NCBI GenBank assembly: GCA_964036295.1
Contig: OZ038464.1
Span: forward strand, 11,456,001-11,520,000
DNA length: 64,000 nucleotides
DNA from: Plumapathes pennacea
Lineage: Eukaryota > Cnidaria > Anthozoa > Antipatharia > Myriopathidae
Direction of reading: 5' to 3'
In this document: positions 28,701 to 43,700 of the stretch, in pieces
How the letters are laid out: each line of letters begins with the position of its first letter
Position numbering within the stretch: position 1 is the first letter of the stretch
The notes under the pieces: generated by a model
What the model was told of the DNA's origin: nothing
Seen by the model: only the letters and a program-made list of their open reading frames with translations
Databases searched by the model: none
Position numbers and translations under genes: made by a program

Positions 28701-31700
28701 TTGAAGCAAAGAAATTACACAATTTCTGATAATTTTTCCTTTAGTTTGATGCATGGGTATGCATAGGTAACCCTTACTATGTTGGTAAAACCTTGATTAA
28801 CTGTGCTTATATTAACATAGAGTGACTATTGATCAAAACTTTACTATCCGCGCAGTAAACAAACGTTACATGAAGTCATGGTGACGTCTTATATTGGAAG
28901 CAAGTAATTACACAATTTTTGATAATTTTTTCTTTAGTTTAATGCTTGGGTATGCATGGGTAACCCTTAGTATGTTGGTAAACCCGTGATTAACTCTGCC
29001 TAAATTAACATAGAGTGACTATTGATTAAATCATTACTATCTGCATAATGAACAAACGTCAGATGAAGCCATGGTGACGTCTTATATTGGAAGCAAGCAA
29101 TTACACAATTTCTGTGAATTTTTTTTTTAATTTAATACGTAGGTATGCATGGGTAACCCTTACTATGTCGGTAGAACCGTGATTAACTCTCCTTATATTA
29201 ACACAGAGTGACTAGTGATCTAAACATTTACTATCCGCGTAGTAAACAAACGCCACATGAAGTCTTGGTGACGTCTTAAATTGGAAGCAAGCAATTACAG
29301 AATTTCTGTGAATTTTTCCTTTAGTTTAATGCATGGGTATGAATGGGTAGCCCTTACTGTGTTGGTAAAACCGTGATTAAATGTGCTTACATTAACATAG
29401 AGTGAATATTGATTAAAACATTACTAACCGCATAGTAAACAAACGTCACATGAAGTTATGGTGACGTCTTATATTGGAAGCAAGTAATAACAGAATTTCT
29501 GATAATTTTTCCTGTAGTTTAATGCATGGGTATGCTTGGGTAACCCTTACTATGTTGGTAGAACCGTGATTAACTGTTCTTAAATTAACATAGAGTGACT
29601 ATTGATCAAAACATTTCTATCTGCATAGTAAACAAACGTCACATAAAGCCATGGTGACGTCTTATATTGGAAAGAAGCAGTTACACAATTTCTGTGAATT
29701 TTTCCTTTAGTTTAATGCATGAGTATGAATGGGTAACCCTTACTATGTCGGTAAAACCGTGATTAACTGTGCTTATATTAACACAGAGTGACTAGTGATC
29801 TAAACATTACTATCCGCGTAGTAAAGAAACGCCACATGAAGTCATGGTGACGTCTTATATTGGAAGCAAGGAATTACACAATTTCTGATAATTTTTTCTT
29901 TAGTTAAATGCATGGGTATGCATGGGTAACCCTTGCTATGTTGGTAAAACCGTGATTAACTGTGCTTATATTAGCATAGAGTGACTATTGATCAAAACAT
30001 TTCTATCTGCATAGTAAACAAACGTCACATAAAGCCATGGTGACGTCTTATATTGGAAGCAAGCAGTTACACAATTTCTGTGAATTTTTCCTTTAGTTTA
30101 ATACATGTTATGCATGGGTAACCCTTACTATTTGGTAAAACCTTGATTAATTGTGCTTATATTAACATAGAGCGACTAGTGATCAAAACATTATTATCCG
30201 CGTAGTAAACAAACGCCACATGAAGTCATGGTGACGTATTATATTGGAAGCAAGGAATGACACAATTTCTGATAATTTTTTCTTTAGTTAAATGCATGGG
30301 TATGCATGGGTAACCCTTGCTATGTTGGTAAAACCGTGATTAACTGTGCTTAAATTAACATAAAGTGACTAATGATCTAAACATTACTATCAGCGTAGTA
30401 AACAAACGTCACATAAAGCCATGGTGACGTCTTATATTGGAAGAAAGTAATTACACAATTTCTGTGAATTTTTCCTTTAGTTTAATGCATGGGTATGCAT
30501 GGGTAACCCTTACTATGTTGGTAAAACCGTGATTAACTGTGCTTAAATTAACATAGAGTGACTATTGATTAAAACATTACTATCTCCGTAGTAAACAAAC
30601 GTCACATGAAGTCATGGTGACGTCTTATATTGGAAGCAAGTAATTAGATAATTTCTGTTAATTTTTCCTTTAGTTTAATGCATGGGTATGCATGGGTAAC
30701 CCTTACGATGTTGGTAAAACCGTGATTAACTATGCTTATATTAACAAAGAGTGACTATTGATTAAAACATTACTATCAACGTAGTAAACAAACGTCACAT
30801 GAAGTCATGGTGACGTTTTATATTGGAAGCAAGTAATTACATAATTTCTGTTAATTTTTCGTTTAGTTTAATGCATGAGTATGCATGGGTAACCCTTACT
30901 ATGTTGGTAAAACCGTGATTGACTGTGCTTATAGTAACATAGAGTGTCTATTGATTAAAACATTACTAGCCGCATAGTAAACAAACGTCACATGAAGTTA
31001 TGGTGACGTCTTATATTGGAAGCAAGTAATAACAGAATTTCTATGAATTTTTCCTTTAGTTTAATGCATGGGTATACTTGGGTAACCCTTACTATGTTGG
31101 TAGAACCGTGATTAGCTGTGCTTAAATTAACATAGAGTCACTATTGATCAAAACATTTCTATCTGCATAGTAAACAAACGTCACATAAAGCCATGGTGAC
31201 GTCTTATATTGGAAAGAAGCAGTTACACAATTTCTCTGAATTTTTCCTTTAGTTTAATGCATGGGTATGAATGGGTAACCCTTACTATGTCGGTAAAACC
31301 GTGATTAACTGTGCTTATATTAACACAGAGTGACTAGTGATCTAAACATTACTATCCGCGTAGTAAAGAAACGCCACATGAAGTCATGGTGACGTCTTAT
31401 ATTGGAAGCAAGGAATGACACAATTTCTGATAATTTTTTCTTTAGTTTAATGCATGGGTATGCATGGGTAACCCTTGCTATGTTGGTAAAACCGTGATTA
31501 ACTGTGCTTATATTAGCATAGAGTGACTATTGATCAAAACATTTCTATGAGCATAGTAAACAAACGTCACATAAAGCCATGGTGACGTCTTATATTGGAA
31601 GCAAGCAGTTACACAATTTCTGTGAATTTTTCCTTTAGTTTAATACATGGGTATGCATGGGTAACCTTTACTATCTGGTAAAACCTTAATTAATTGTGCT

Positions 31701-34700
31701 TATATTAGCATAGAGTGACTAGTGATCAAAACATTACTATCCGCGTAGTAAACAAACGCCACATGAAGTCATGGTGATGTCTTATATTGGAAGCAAGGAA
31801 TGACACAATTTCTGATAATTTTTTCTTTAGTTAAATGCATGGGTATGCATGGGTAATCCTTGCTATGTTGGTAAAACCGTGATTAACTGTGCTTATATTA
31901 ACATAGAGTGACTATTTATCAAAACATTTCTATCTGCATAGTTAAGAAACGTCACATAAAACCATGGTGACGTCCTATATTGGAAGCAAGCAGTTACACA
32001 ATTTCTGTGAATTTTTCCTTTAGTTTAATACATGGGTATGCATGGGTAACCCTTATTATCTGGTAAAACTTTGATTAATTGTGCTTATATTAACATAGAG
32101 TGACTAGTGATCAAAACATTACTATGCGCGTAGTAAAGAAACGCCACATGAAGTCATGGTGACGTCTTATATTGGAAGCAAGCAGTTACACAATTTCTGT
32201 GAATTTTTCCTGTAGTTGAATACATGGGTATGCATTGGTAACCCTTACTATGTTGGTAAAACCTTGATTAATTGTGCTTAAATTAACATAGAGTGACTAG
32301 TGATCTAAACATTACTATCCGCGTAGTAAACAAACGCCACATGAGGTCATCGTGGCGTGTTATATTGGAAGCAAGTAATTACACAATTTCTGGTAATTTT
32401 TTCTTTAGTTTAATGCATGGGTATGCATTGGTAACCCTTACTATGTTGGTAAAACCGTGATTAACTGTGCTCAAATTAACATAGAGTGACTATTGATCAA
32501 AACATTTTTATGTGCATAGTAAACAAACGTCACATAAAGCCTTGGTGACGTCCTATATTGGAAGCAAGCAGTTACACAATTTCTGTGAATTGTTCCCTTA
32601 GTTTATTACATGGGTATGCATAGGTAACCCTTACTATGTCGGTAAAACCGTGATTAACTGAGCTTATATTAACATAGTGTGACTATTAATCAAAACATTA
32701 CTATCAGCGTAGTAAACAAACGTCACATAACGTCATGGTGACGTCTTATATTCGAAGGAAGCAATTACAGAATTTCTGTGAATTTTTCCTTCAGTTTATT
32801 GCATGGGTAACTCTTACTATGTTAATAAAACCTTGATTAACTGTGCTTATATTAACACAGAGTGACTATTGATTAAAACATCACTATCCGCGTAGTAAAC
32901 AAACGTCACATGAAGTCATGGTGACGTCTTATATTGGAAGCAAGCAATTACACAATTTCTGATAATTTTTCCTTTAGTTTAATGCATGGGTATGCATGGG
33001 TAACCCTTACTATGTCGGTAAAACCGTGATTAACTGTGATTATATTAACACAGAGTGATTAGTGATCTAAACATTACTATCCGCGTAGTAAACAAACGCC
33101 ACATGAAGTCATGGTGACGTCTTATATTGGAAGCAAGCAATTACAGAATTTCTGTGAAATTTTCCTGTAGGTTAATGCATGGGTATGCATGGGTAACCCT
33201 TACTATGTTGGTAAAACCTTGATTAACTGTGCTTAAATTAACATAGGGTGACTAATGATCAAAACATTACTATCAGCGTAGTAAACAAACGTTACATGAC
33301 GTCATGGTGACGTCTTATATTGGAAGCAAGTAATTACACAATTTCTGTGAATTTTTCCTTTAGTTTAATGCATGGGTATGCATGGGTAACCCTTACTATG
33401 TTGGTAAAACTATGATTAACTGTGCTTAAATTAACATAGAGTGACTAATGATCAAAACATTACTATCAGCGTAGTAAACAAACGTGACATGACGTCATGG
33501 TGACGTCTTATATTGGAAGCAAGTAATTACACAATTTCTGTGAATTTTTCCTTTAGTTTAATCCATGAGTATACATGGGTAACCCTTACTATGTTGGTAA
33601 AACCGTGATTAACTGTGCTTAAATTAACATAGTGTGACTATTGATTAAAACATTACTATCTCCGTAGTAAACAAACGTCACATGAAGCCATGGTCGCGTC
33701 TTATATTGGAAGCAAGTAATTACATAATTTCTGTTAATTTTTCCTTTAGTTTAATGCATATTATACATTTCTATGTGCATAGTAAACAAACGTCAAATAA
33801 AGCCATGGTGACGTCTTATATTGGAAGCAAGCAGTTACACAATTTCTGTGAATTGTTCCCTTAGTTTAATACATGGGTAAGCATAGGTAACCCTTACTAT
33901 GTCGGTAAAACCGTGATTAACTGTGCTTATATTAACATAGTGTGACTATTGATCAAAACATTACTATCAGCGTAGTAAACAAACGTCACATAACGTCATG
34001 TTGACGTCTTATATTCGAAGGAAGCAATTACAGAATTTCTGTGAATTTTTCTATTAGTTTATTGCATGGGTAACTCTTACTATGTTAATAAAACCTTGAT
34101 TAACTGTGCTTATATTAACACAGAGTGACTATTGATTAAAACATCACTATCCGCGTAGTAAACAAACGTCACATGAAGTCATGGTGACGTCTTATATTGG
34201 AAGCAAGCAATTACACAATTTCTGATAATTTTTCCTTTAGTTTAATGCATGGGTATGCATGGGTAACCCTTACTATGTCGGTAAAACCGTGATTAACTGT
34301 GCTTATATTAACACAGAGTGACTAGTGATCTAAACATTACTATCCGCGTAGTAAACAAACGCCACATGAAGTCATGGTGACGTCTTATATTGGAAGCAAG
34401 CAATTACAGAATTTCTGTGAATTTTTCCTTTAGTTTAATGCATGGGTATGCATGGGTAACCCTTACTATGTTGGTAAAACCTTGATTAACTGTGCTTAAA
34501 TTAACATAGAGTGACTAATGATCAAAACATTACTATCAGCGTAGTAAACAAACGTCACATGACGTCATGGTGACCTCTTATAATGGAAGCAAGTAATTAC
34601 ACAATTTTTGTGAATTTTTCCTTTAGTTTAATGCGTGGGTATGCATGGGTAACCCTTACTATCTTGGTAAAACCTTGATTAACTGTGCTTAAATTAACAT

Positions 34701-37700
34701 AGAGTGACTAATGATCAAAACATTACTATCAGCGTAGTAAACAAACGTGACATGACGTCATGGTGACGTCTTATATTGGAAGCAAGTAATTACACAATTT
34801 CTGTGAATTTTTCCTTTAGTTTAATGCATGGGTATGCATGGGTAACCCTTACTACGTTGATAAAACCGTGATTAACTGTGCTTAAATTAACATAGTGTGA
34901 CTATTGATTAAAACATTACTATCTCCGTAGTAAACAAACGTCACATGAAGTCATGGTCACGTCTTATATTGGAAGCAAGTAATAACATAATTTTTGTTAA
35001 TTTTTTCTTTAGTTTAATGCATGCGTATGCATGGGTAACCCTTACTATGTTGGTAAAACCGTGATTAACTATGCTTATATTAACAGAGAGTGAATATTGA
35101 TTAAAACATTAATATCAACGTAGTAAACAAAATTCACATGAAGTCATGGTGACGTCTTATATTGGAAGCAAGTAATTACAAAATTTCTGTTAATTTTTCG
35201 TTTAGTTTAATGCATGGTATGCATGGGTAACCCTTACTATGTTGGTAAAACCGTGATTAACTATGCTTATATTAACAAAGAGTGACTATTGATTAAAACA
35301 TTACTATCAACGTAGTAAACAAACGTCACATGAAGTCATGGTGACGTCTTATATTGGAAGCAAGTAATTAGATAATTTCTGTTAATTTTTCCTTTAGTTT
35401 AATGCATGAGTATGCATGGGTAACCCTTACTATGTTGGTAAAACCGTGATTGACTGTGCTTATAGTAACATAGAGTGTCTATTGATTAAAACATTACTAA
35501 CCGCATACTAAATAAACGTCACATGAAGTCATGGTCACGTCTTATATTGGAAGCAAGTAATTACATCCGTCACATGACGTCATGGTGACGTCTTATATTT
35601 GAAGCAAGGGATTGCACAATTTCTGATAATTTTTCCTTTAGTTTGATGCATGGGTATGCATAGGTAACCCTTACTATGTTGGTAAAATCTTGATTAACTG
35701 TGCTTATATTAACATAGAGTGACTATTGATCAAAACTTTACTATCCGCGCAGTAAACAAACGTCACATGAAGTCATGGTGACGTCTTATATTGGAAGCAA
35801 GTAACTACACAACTTCTGATAATTTTTTCTTTAGTTTAATGCTTGGGTATGTATGGGTAACCCTTAGTATGTTGGTAAACCCGTGATTAACTCTGCTTAA
35901 TTTAACATAGAGTGACTATTGATTAAATCATTACTATCTGCATAGTGAACAAACGTCAGATGAAGCCATGGTGACGTCTTATATTGGAAGCAAGCAATTA
36001 CACAATTTCTGTGAATTTTTTCTTTAATTTAATACATAGGTATGCATGGGTAATCCTTACTATGTCGGTAAAACCGTGATTAACTTTCCTTATATTAACA
36101 CAGAGTGACTAGTGATCTAAACATTTACTATCCGCGTAGTAAACAAACGCCACATGAAGTCATGGTGACGTCTTAAATTGGAAGCAAGGAATTACAGAAT
36201 TTCTGTGAATTTTTCCTTTAGTTTAATGCATGGGTAGCCCTTACTATGCTGGTAAAACCGTGATTAAATGTGCTTACATTAACATAGAGTGAATATTGAT
36301 TAAAACATTACTAACCGCATAGTAAACAAACGTCACATGAAGCTATGGTGACGTCTTATATTGAAGCAAGTAATAACAGAATTTCTGTGAATTTTTCCTT
36401 TAGTTTAATGCATGCGTATGCTTGGGTAACCCTTACTATGTTGGTAGAACCGTGATTAACTGTGCTTAAATTAACATAGAGTGACTATAGATCAAAACAT
36501 TTCTATCTGCATAGTAAACAAACGTCACATAAAGCCATGGTGACGTCTTATATTGGAAAGAAGTAGTTACACAATTTCTGTGAATTTTTCCTTTAGTTTA
36601 ATGCATGAGTATGAATGGGTAACCCTTATTATGTCGATAAAACCGTGATTAACTGTGCTTATATTAACACAGAGTGACTAGTGATCTAAACATTACTATC
36701 CGCGTAGTAAGGAAACGCCACATGAAGTCATGGTGACGTCTTATATTGGAAGCAAGGAATGACACAATTTTTGATAAATTTTTTTTTAGTTAAATGCATG
36801 GGTATGCATGGGTAACCCTTGCTATGTTGGTAAAACCGTGATTAACTTTGCTTACATTAACATAGAGTGACTATTGATCAAAACATTTCTATCTGCATAG
36901 TAAACAAACGTCACATAAAGCCATGGTGACGTCTTATATTGGAAAGAAGTAGTTACACAATTTCTGTGAATTTTTCCTTTACTTTAATACATGGGTATGC
37001 ATGGGTAACCCTGACTATCTGGTAAAACCTTGATTAATTGTGCTTATATTAACATAGAGTGACCTGTGATCAAAACATTACTATCCGCGTAGTAAACAAA
37101 CGCCACATGAAGTCATGGTGACGTCTTATATTGGAAGCAAGCAGTTACACAATTTCTGTGAATTTTTCCTTTAGTTGAATACATGGGTATGCATGGGTAA
37201 CCCTTACTATTTTGGTAAAACCTTGATTAATTGTGCTTAAATTAACATAGAGTGACTAGTGATCTAAACATTACTATCCGCGTAGTAAACAAACGCCACA
37301 TGAAGTCATCGTGGCGTGTTATATTGGAAGCAAGTAATTACACAATTTCTGATAATTTTTTCTTTAGTTAAATGGATGGGTATGCATTGGTAACCCTTGC
37401 TAAGTTGGTAAAACCGTGATTAACTGTGCTCAAATTAACATACAGTGACTATTGATCAAAACATTTCTATGTGCATAGTAAACAAACGTCACATAAAGCC
37501 ATGGTGACGTCTTATATTGGAAGCAAGCAGTTACACAATTTCTGTGAATTGTTCCCTTAGTTTAATACATGGGTATGCATAGGTAACCCTTACTATGTCG
37601 GTAAAACTTTGATTAACTGTGCTTATATTAACATAGTGTGACTATTGATCAAAACATTACTATTAGCGTAGTAAACAAACGTCACATAACGTCATGGTGA

Positions 37701-40700
37701 CGTCTTATATTCGAAGGAAGCAATTACAGAATATCTGTGAATTTTTCCTTTAGTTTATTGCATGGGTAACTCTTACTGTGTTAATAAAACCTTGATTAAC
37801 TGTGCTTATATTAACACAGAGTGACTATTGATTAAAACATCACTATCCGCGTAGTAAACAAACGTCACATGAAGTCATGGTGACGTCTTATTTTGGAAGC
37901 AAGCAATTACACAATTTCTGTGAATTTTTCCTTTAGTTTAATGCATGGGTATGCATGGGTAACCTTTAGTATGTCGGTAAAACCGTGATTAACTGTGCTT
38001 ATATTAACACAGAGTGACTAGTGATCTAAACATTACTATCCGCGTAGTAAACAAACTCCACATGAAGTCATGGTGACGTCTTATATTGGAAGCAAGCATT
38101 TACAGAATTTCTGTGAATTTTTCCTGTAGTTTAATGCATGGGTATGCATGGGTAACCCTTACTATGTTGGTAAAACCACGATTAACCTTGCTTATATTAA
38201 CATAGAGTGACTAATGATCAAAACATTACTATCAGCGTAGTAAACAAACGTGACATGACGTCATGGTGACGTCTTATATTGGAAGCATGCACTTACACAA
38301 TTTCTGTGAATTTTTCCTGGTTTAATGCATGGGTATGCATGGGTAACCCTTATTATGTTGGTAAAACCGTGATTAACTGTGCTTAAATTAACATAAAGTT
38401 ACTATTAATTAAAATATTACTATCGGCGTAGTAAACAAACGTAACACGACGTCATGGTGACGTCTTATATTGGAAGCAAGCAGTTACACAATTTCTGTGA
38501 ATTTTTCCCTTGGTTTAATGCATGGGTTTGTATAGGTAACCCTTTCTATGTTAGTAAAACCGTGATTAACTGTGCTTATATTAACATAGTGTAACTATTA
38601 ATCAGAACATTACTATCAGCGTAGTAAACAAACGTCACATAACGTCATGGTGACGTCTTATATTGGAAGCAATGAATTACACAATTTCTGATAATTTTTT
38701 CTTTAGTTTAATACATCGGTATGCTTGGGTAACCCTTACTTTGTTGCTAAAACCGTGATTAACTGTGCTTAAATTAACATAAAGTGACTATGGATTAAAA
38801 CATTACTATCTGCATAGTAAACAAACGTCAGATGAAGCCATGGTGACGTTTTATATTGGAAGCAAGCAATTACACAATTTCTGTGAATTTTTCCTTTACT
38901 TTAATGCATGGGTATGCATGGGTAACCCTTACTATTTTGGTAAAACCGTGATTAACTGTGCTTAGATTAACACAGAGTGACTATTGATTAAAACATCACT
39001 ATCCGCGTAGTAAACAAACGTCACATGAAGTCATGGTGACGTCTTATATTGGAAGCAAGTAATTACAGAATTTCTGATAATTTTTCCTTTAGTTTAATGC
39101 ATGGGTATACATGTTTAACCCTTAATATGTCGGTAAAACCGAGATTAACTGTGCTTATATTAACACTGAATGACTAGTGATCTAAACATTACTATCCGCG
39201 TAGCAAAGAAACGCCACATGTAGTCATGGTGACGTCTTATATCGGAAGCAAGCAATTACAGAATTTCTGTGAATTTTTCCTTTAGTTTAATGCATGGGTT
39301 TGCATGGGTAACCCTTACTATGTTGGTAAAACGGCGATTAACTGTGCTTATATTAACATAGAGTGACTAAAGATCAAAACATTATTATCAGCGTAGTAAA
39401 CAAACGTCACATGACGTCATGGTGATGTCTTATATTGGAAGCATGCTCTTACACAATTTTTGTGAATTTTTCCTTTAGTTTAATGCATGGGTATGCATGG
39501 GTAACCCTTACTATGTTGGTAAAACCGTTATTTACTGTGCTTAAATTAAGATAGAGTTACTATTAATTAAAATATTATTATTGGCGTAGTATACAAACGT
39601 TACACGACGTCATGGTGACGTCTTATATTGGAAGCAAGCAGTTACACATTTTGTGTGAATTTTTCCCGTAGTTTAATACATGGGTTTGTAAAGGTATCCA
39701 TTTCTATGTTGGTAAAACCGTGATTAACTGTGCTTATATTAACATACTGTAACTATTGATGAAAACATTACTATCAGCGTAGTAAACAAACGTCACATAA
39801 CGTCATGGTGCCGTCTTATATTTGAAGGAAGCAATTACACACAATTGTGTGAATTTTTCCTTTAGTTTAATGCATGGGTATGTATGGGTAACCCTTACTA
39901 TGTTAATAAAACCTAGATTAACTATGCTTATATTAACACAGAGTGACTATTGATTAAAATATTACTATCCGCGTAGTAAACAAACGTCACATGAAGTCAT
40001 GGTGACGTCTTATATTGGAAGCATACAATTACACAATTTCTGTGAATTTTTTCTTTAGTTTAATACATCGGTATGCTTCGGTAACCCTTACTATGTTGGT
40101 AAAACCGTGATTAACTGTCCTTATATTAACATAGAGTGACTATGGATTAAAACATTACTATCTGCATAGTAAACAAAGGTGAGATGATGCCATGGTGACG
40201 TTTTATATTGGAAGCAAGCAATTACACAATTTCTGTGAATTTTTCCTTTACTTTAATGCACGGGTATGCATGGGTAACCCTTACTATTTTGGTAATACCG
40301 TGATTAACTGTCCTTATATTAACATAGACCAAGTATTGATCAAAACATTACTATCAGCGTAGTAAACAAACGTCACATGAAGTCATGGTGACGTCTTATA
40401 TTGGAAGCAAGCAATTTCAGAATTTCTTATAATTTTTTCTTTAGTTTAATGCATGGGTTTGCATGGGTAACCCTTACTATGTTGGTAAAACCGTGATTAA
40501 ATCTGCTTATATTAGCATAGAGTGACTATTGATTAAAACATTACTAACCGCATAGTAAACAAACGTCACATGAAGTTATGGGGACGTCTTATATTGGAAG
40601 CAAGCAATTACACAATTTCTGATAATTTTTCCTGTAGTTTAATGCATGGGTATGCATGGGTAACCCTTACTATGTTGATAAAACCTTGATTAACTGTGCT

Positions 40701-43700
40701 TATATTAAGATAGAGTGACTATTGATCAAAACATTACTATCCGCTTAGTAAACAAACGTCACATGAAGTTATGGTGACGTCTTATATTGGAAGCAAGTAA
40801 TTACGCAGTTTCTGATAATATTTCCTATAGTTTATATCATTGGTATGCATGGGTAACCCTTACTATGTTGGTAAAACCGTGATTAACTGTGCTTATATTA
40901 ACATAGTGTGACTATTGATTAAAACATTACTATCAGCGTAGGAAACAAAGGTCACATGAAGTTATGGTGGCGTCTTATATTGGAAGCAAGCAATTACACA
41001 ATTTCTGATAATATTTCCTTTAGTGTAATGCATGGGTATGTATCGGTAACCCTTACTATGTTAATAAAACCGTGATTAACTGTGCTTATATTAACATAGA
41101 GTGACTAGTGATCAAAACTTTACTATCCGCGTAGTAAACAAACGTCACATGAAGTCATGGTGGCGTCTTATATTGGAAGCAAGCAATTACACAATTTCTG
41201 ATAATATTTCCTTTAGTTTAATGCATGGGTATGCATGGGTAACCCTTACTATGTTAGTAAAACCGTGATTAACTGTGCTTATATTAACATAGAGTGACTA
41301 TTGATCAAAACATTACTATCAGCGTAGTAAACAAACGTGACATGACGTCATGGTGACGTCTTATATTGGAAGCAAGCACGTACACAATTTTTGTGAATTT
41401 TTCCTTTAGTTTAATGCATGGGTATGCATGGGTAACCCTTTCCTATGTTGGTAAAACCTTGATTAACTGTGCTTATATTAGCATAGAGTGACTACTGATC
41501 AAAACTTTACTATTCGCGTAGTAAACAAACGTCACATGAAGTCATGGTGGCGTCTTATATTGGAAGCAAGTAATTACACAATTTCTGATAATTTTTCCTT
41601 TAGTTTAATGCATGGATATGCATGGGTAACCCTTACTATGTTGGTAAAACCGTGGTTAACTGTGCTTAAATTAACATAGAGTGACTATTGATTAAAGCAT
41701 TACTATCAGCTTAGTAAACAAACGTCACATGAAGTCATGGTGACGTCTTATATTGCAAGCAAGCAATTACAGAATTTCTGTGAATTTTCCCTTTAGTTTA
41801 ATGCATGGATATGCATGGGAAACCCTTACTATGTTGGTAAAACCTTGATTAACTGTGCTTATATTAAGATAGAGTGATTATTGATCAAAACATTACTATC
41901 TGCGTAGAAAACAAACGCCACATAACGTCATGCTGACGTCTTATATTTGAAGCAAGCAATTACACAATTTCTGATTATTTTTCCTTTAGTTTAATGCATG
42001 GGTAAGCATGGGTAACCCTTACTATGTTGGTGAAACCTTGATTAACTGTGCTTATATTAACATAGAGTGACTATTGATCAAAACTTTATTATCCAGGTAG
42101 TAAACAAACGTCACATGAAGTTATGGTGACGTCTTATATTGGAAGCAAGAAATTACGCAATTTCTGATAATATTTCCTATAGTTTATTGCATTGGTATGC
42201 ATGGGTAACCCTTACTATGTTGGTAAAACCATGATTAACTGTGCTTATATTAACATAGTGTGACTATTGATTAAAACATTACTATCAGCGTAGGAAACAA
42301 ACGTCACATGAAGTTATGGTGGCGTCTTATATTGGAAGCAAGCAATTACACAATTTCTGTGAATTTTTCCTTTAGTTTAATGCATGGGTATGCCTCGGTA
42401 ACCCTTACTATGTTAATAAAACCGTGATTAACTGTGCTTATATTAACATAGAGTGACTAGTGATCAAAACTTTACTATCCGCGTAGTAAACAAACGTCAC
42501 ATGAAGTCATGGTGGCGTCTTATATTGGAAGCAAGCAATTACACAATTTCTGATAATATTTCCTTTAGTTTAATGCATTGGTATGCTTGGGTAACCCTTA
42601 CTATGTTGGTAAAACCGTGATTAACTGTGCTTAAATTAACATAGAGTGACTATTGATTAAAACATTATAATCTGCGTAGTAAACAAACGTCACATAAAGG
42701 CATGGTGACGTCTTATATTCGAAGGAAGCAGTTGCACAATTTCTGTGAATTTTCCTTAAGTTTAATGCATGAGTATGCATGTGTAACCCTTACTATGTTG
42801 GTAAAACCTTGATTAACTGTGCTTATATTAACATAGAGCGACTGTTGATTAAAACATTACTATCAGCGTAGTAAACAAACGTCACATGAAGTTATGGTGA
42901 CGTCTTATATTGGAAGCAAGCAATTACACAATTTCTGATCATTTTTCCTGTAGTTTAATACATCGGTATGCATGGGTAGCCCTTACTATGTTAATAAAAC
43001 CTTGATTAACTGTGCTTATATTAACACAGAGTGACTATTGATTAAACATTACTATCCGCGTAGTAAACAAACGTCACATGAAGTCATGGTGACGTCTTAT
43101 ATTGGAAGCAAGCAATTACACAATTTCTGATAATTTTTCCTTTAGTTTAATGCATGGGTATGCATGGGTAACCCTTACTATGTCGGTAAAACCGTGATTA
43201 ATTGCGCTTATATTAACACCGAGTGACTAGTGATCTAAACATTACTATCCACGTAGTAAACAAACGCCACATGAAGTCATGGTGACGTCTTATATTGGAA
43301 GCAAGCAATTACACAATTTCTGTGAATTTTTCCTTTAGTTTAATGCATGGGTATGTATGGGTAACCCTTACTATGTTCGTAAAACCGTGATTAACTGTGC
43401 TTATATTAACATAGAGTGACTATTGATCAAAACATTACTATCAGCGTAGTAAACAAACGTGACATGACGTCATGGTGACGTCTTATATTGGAAGCAAGCA
43501 ATTACACAATTTGTGTGAATTTTTCCTATAGTTTAATGCATGGGTATGCATGGTTAACCCTTACTATGTTGGTAAAACTGTGATTAACTGTGCTTAAATT
43601 AAGATAGAGTTACTATTAATTAAAATATTACTATCGGCGTAGTAAACAAACGTCAGACGACGTCAAGGTGACGTCTTATATTGGAAGCAAGTAATTACAC

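Noticed and set aside
33682..33864. Open frames in the satellite (also 41488-41679)
   Set aside because: They translate monomer sequence (ILEASNY repeats), lack splice context and are absent from most monomers. They are chance frames.
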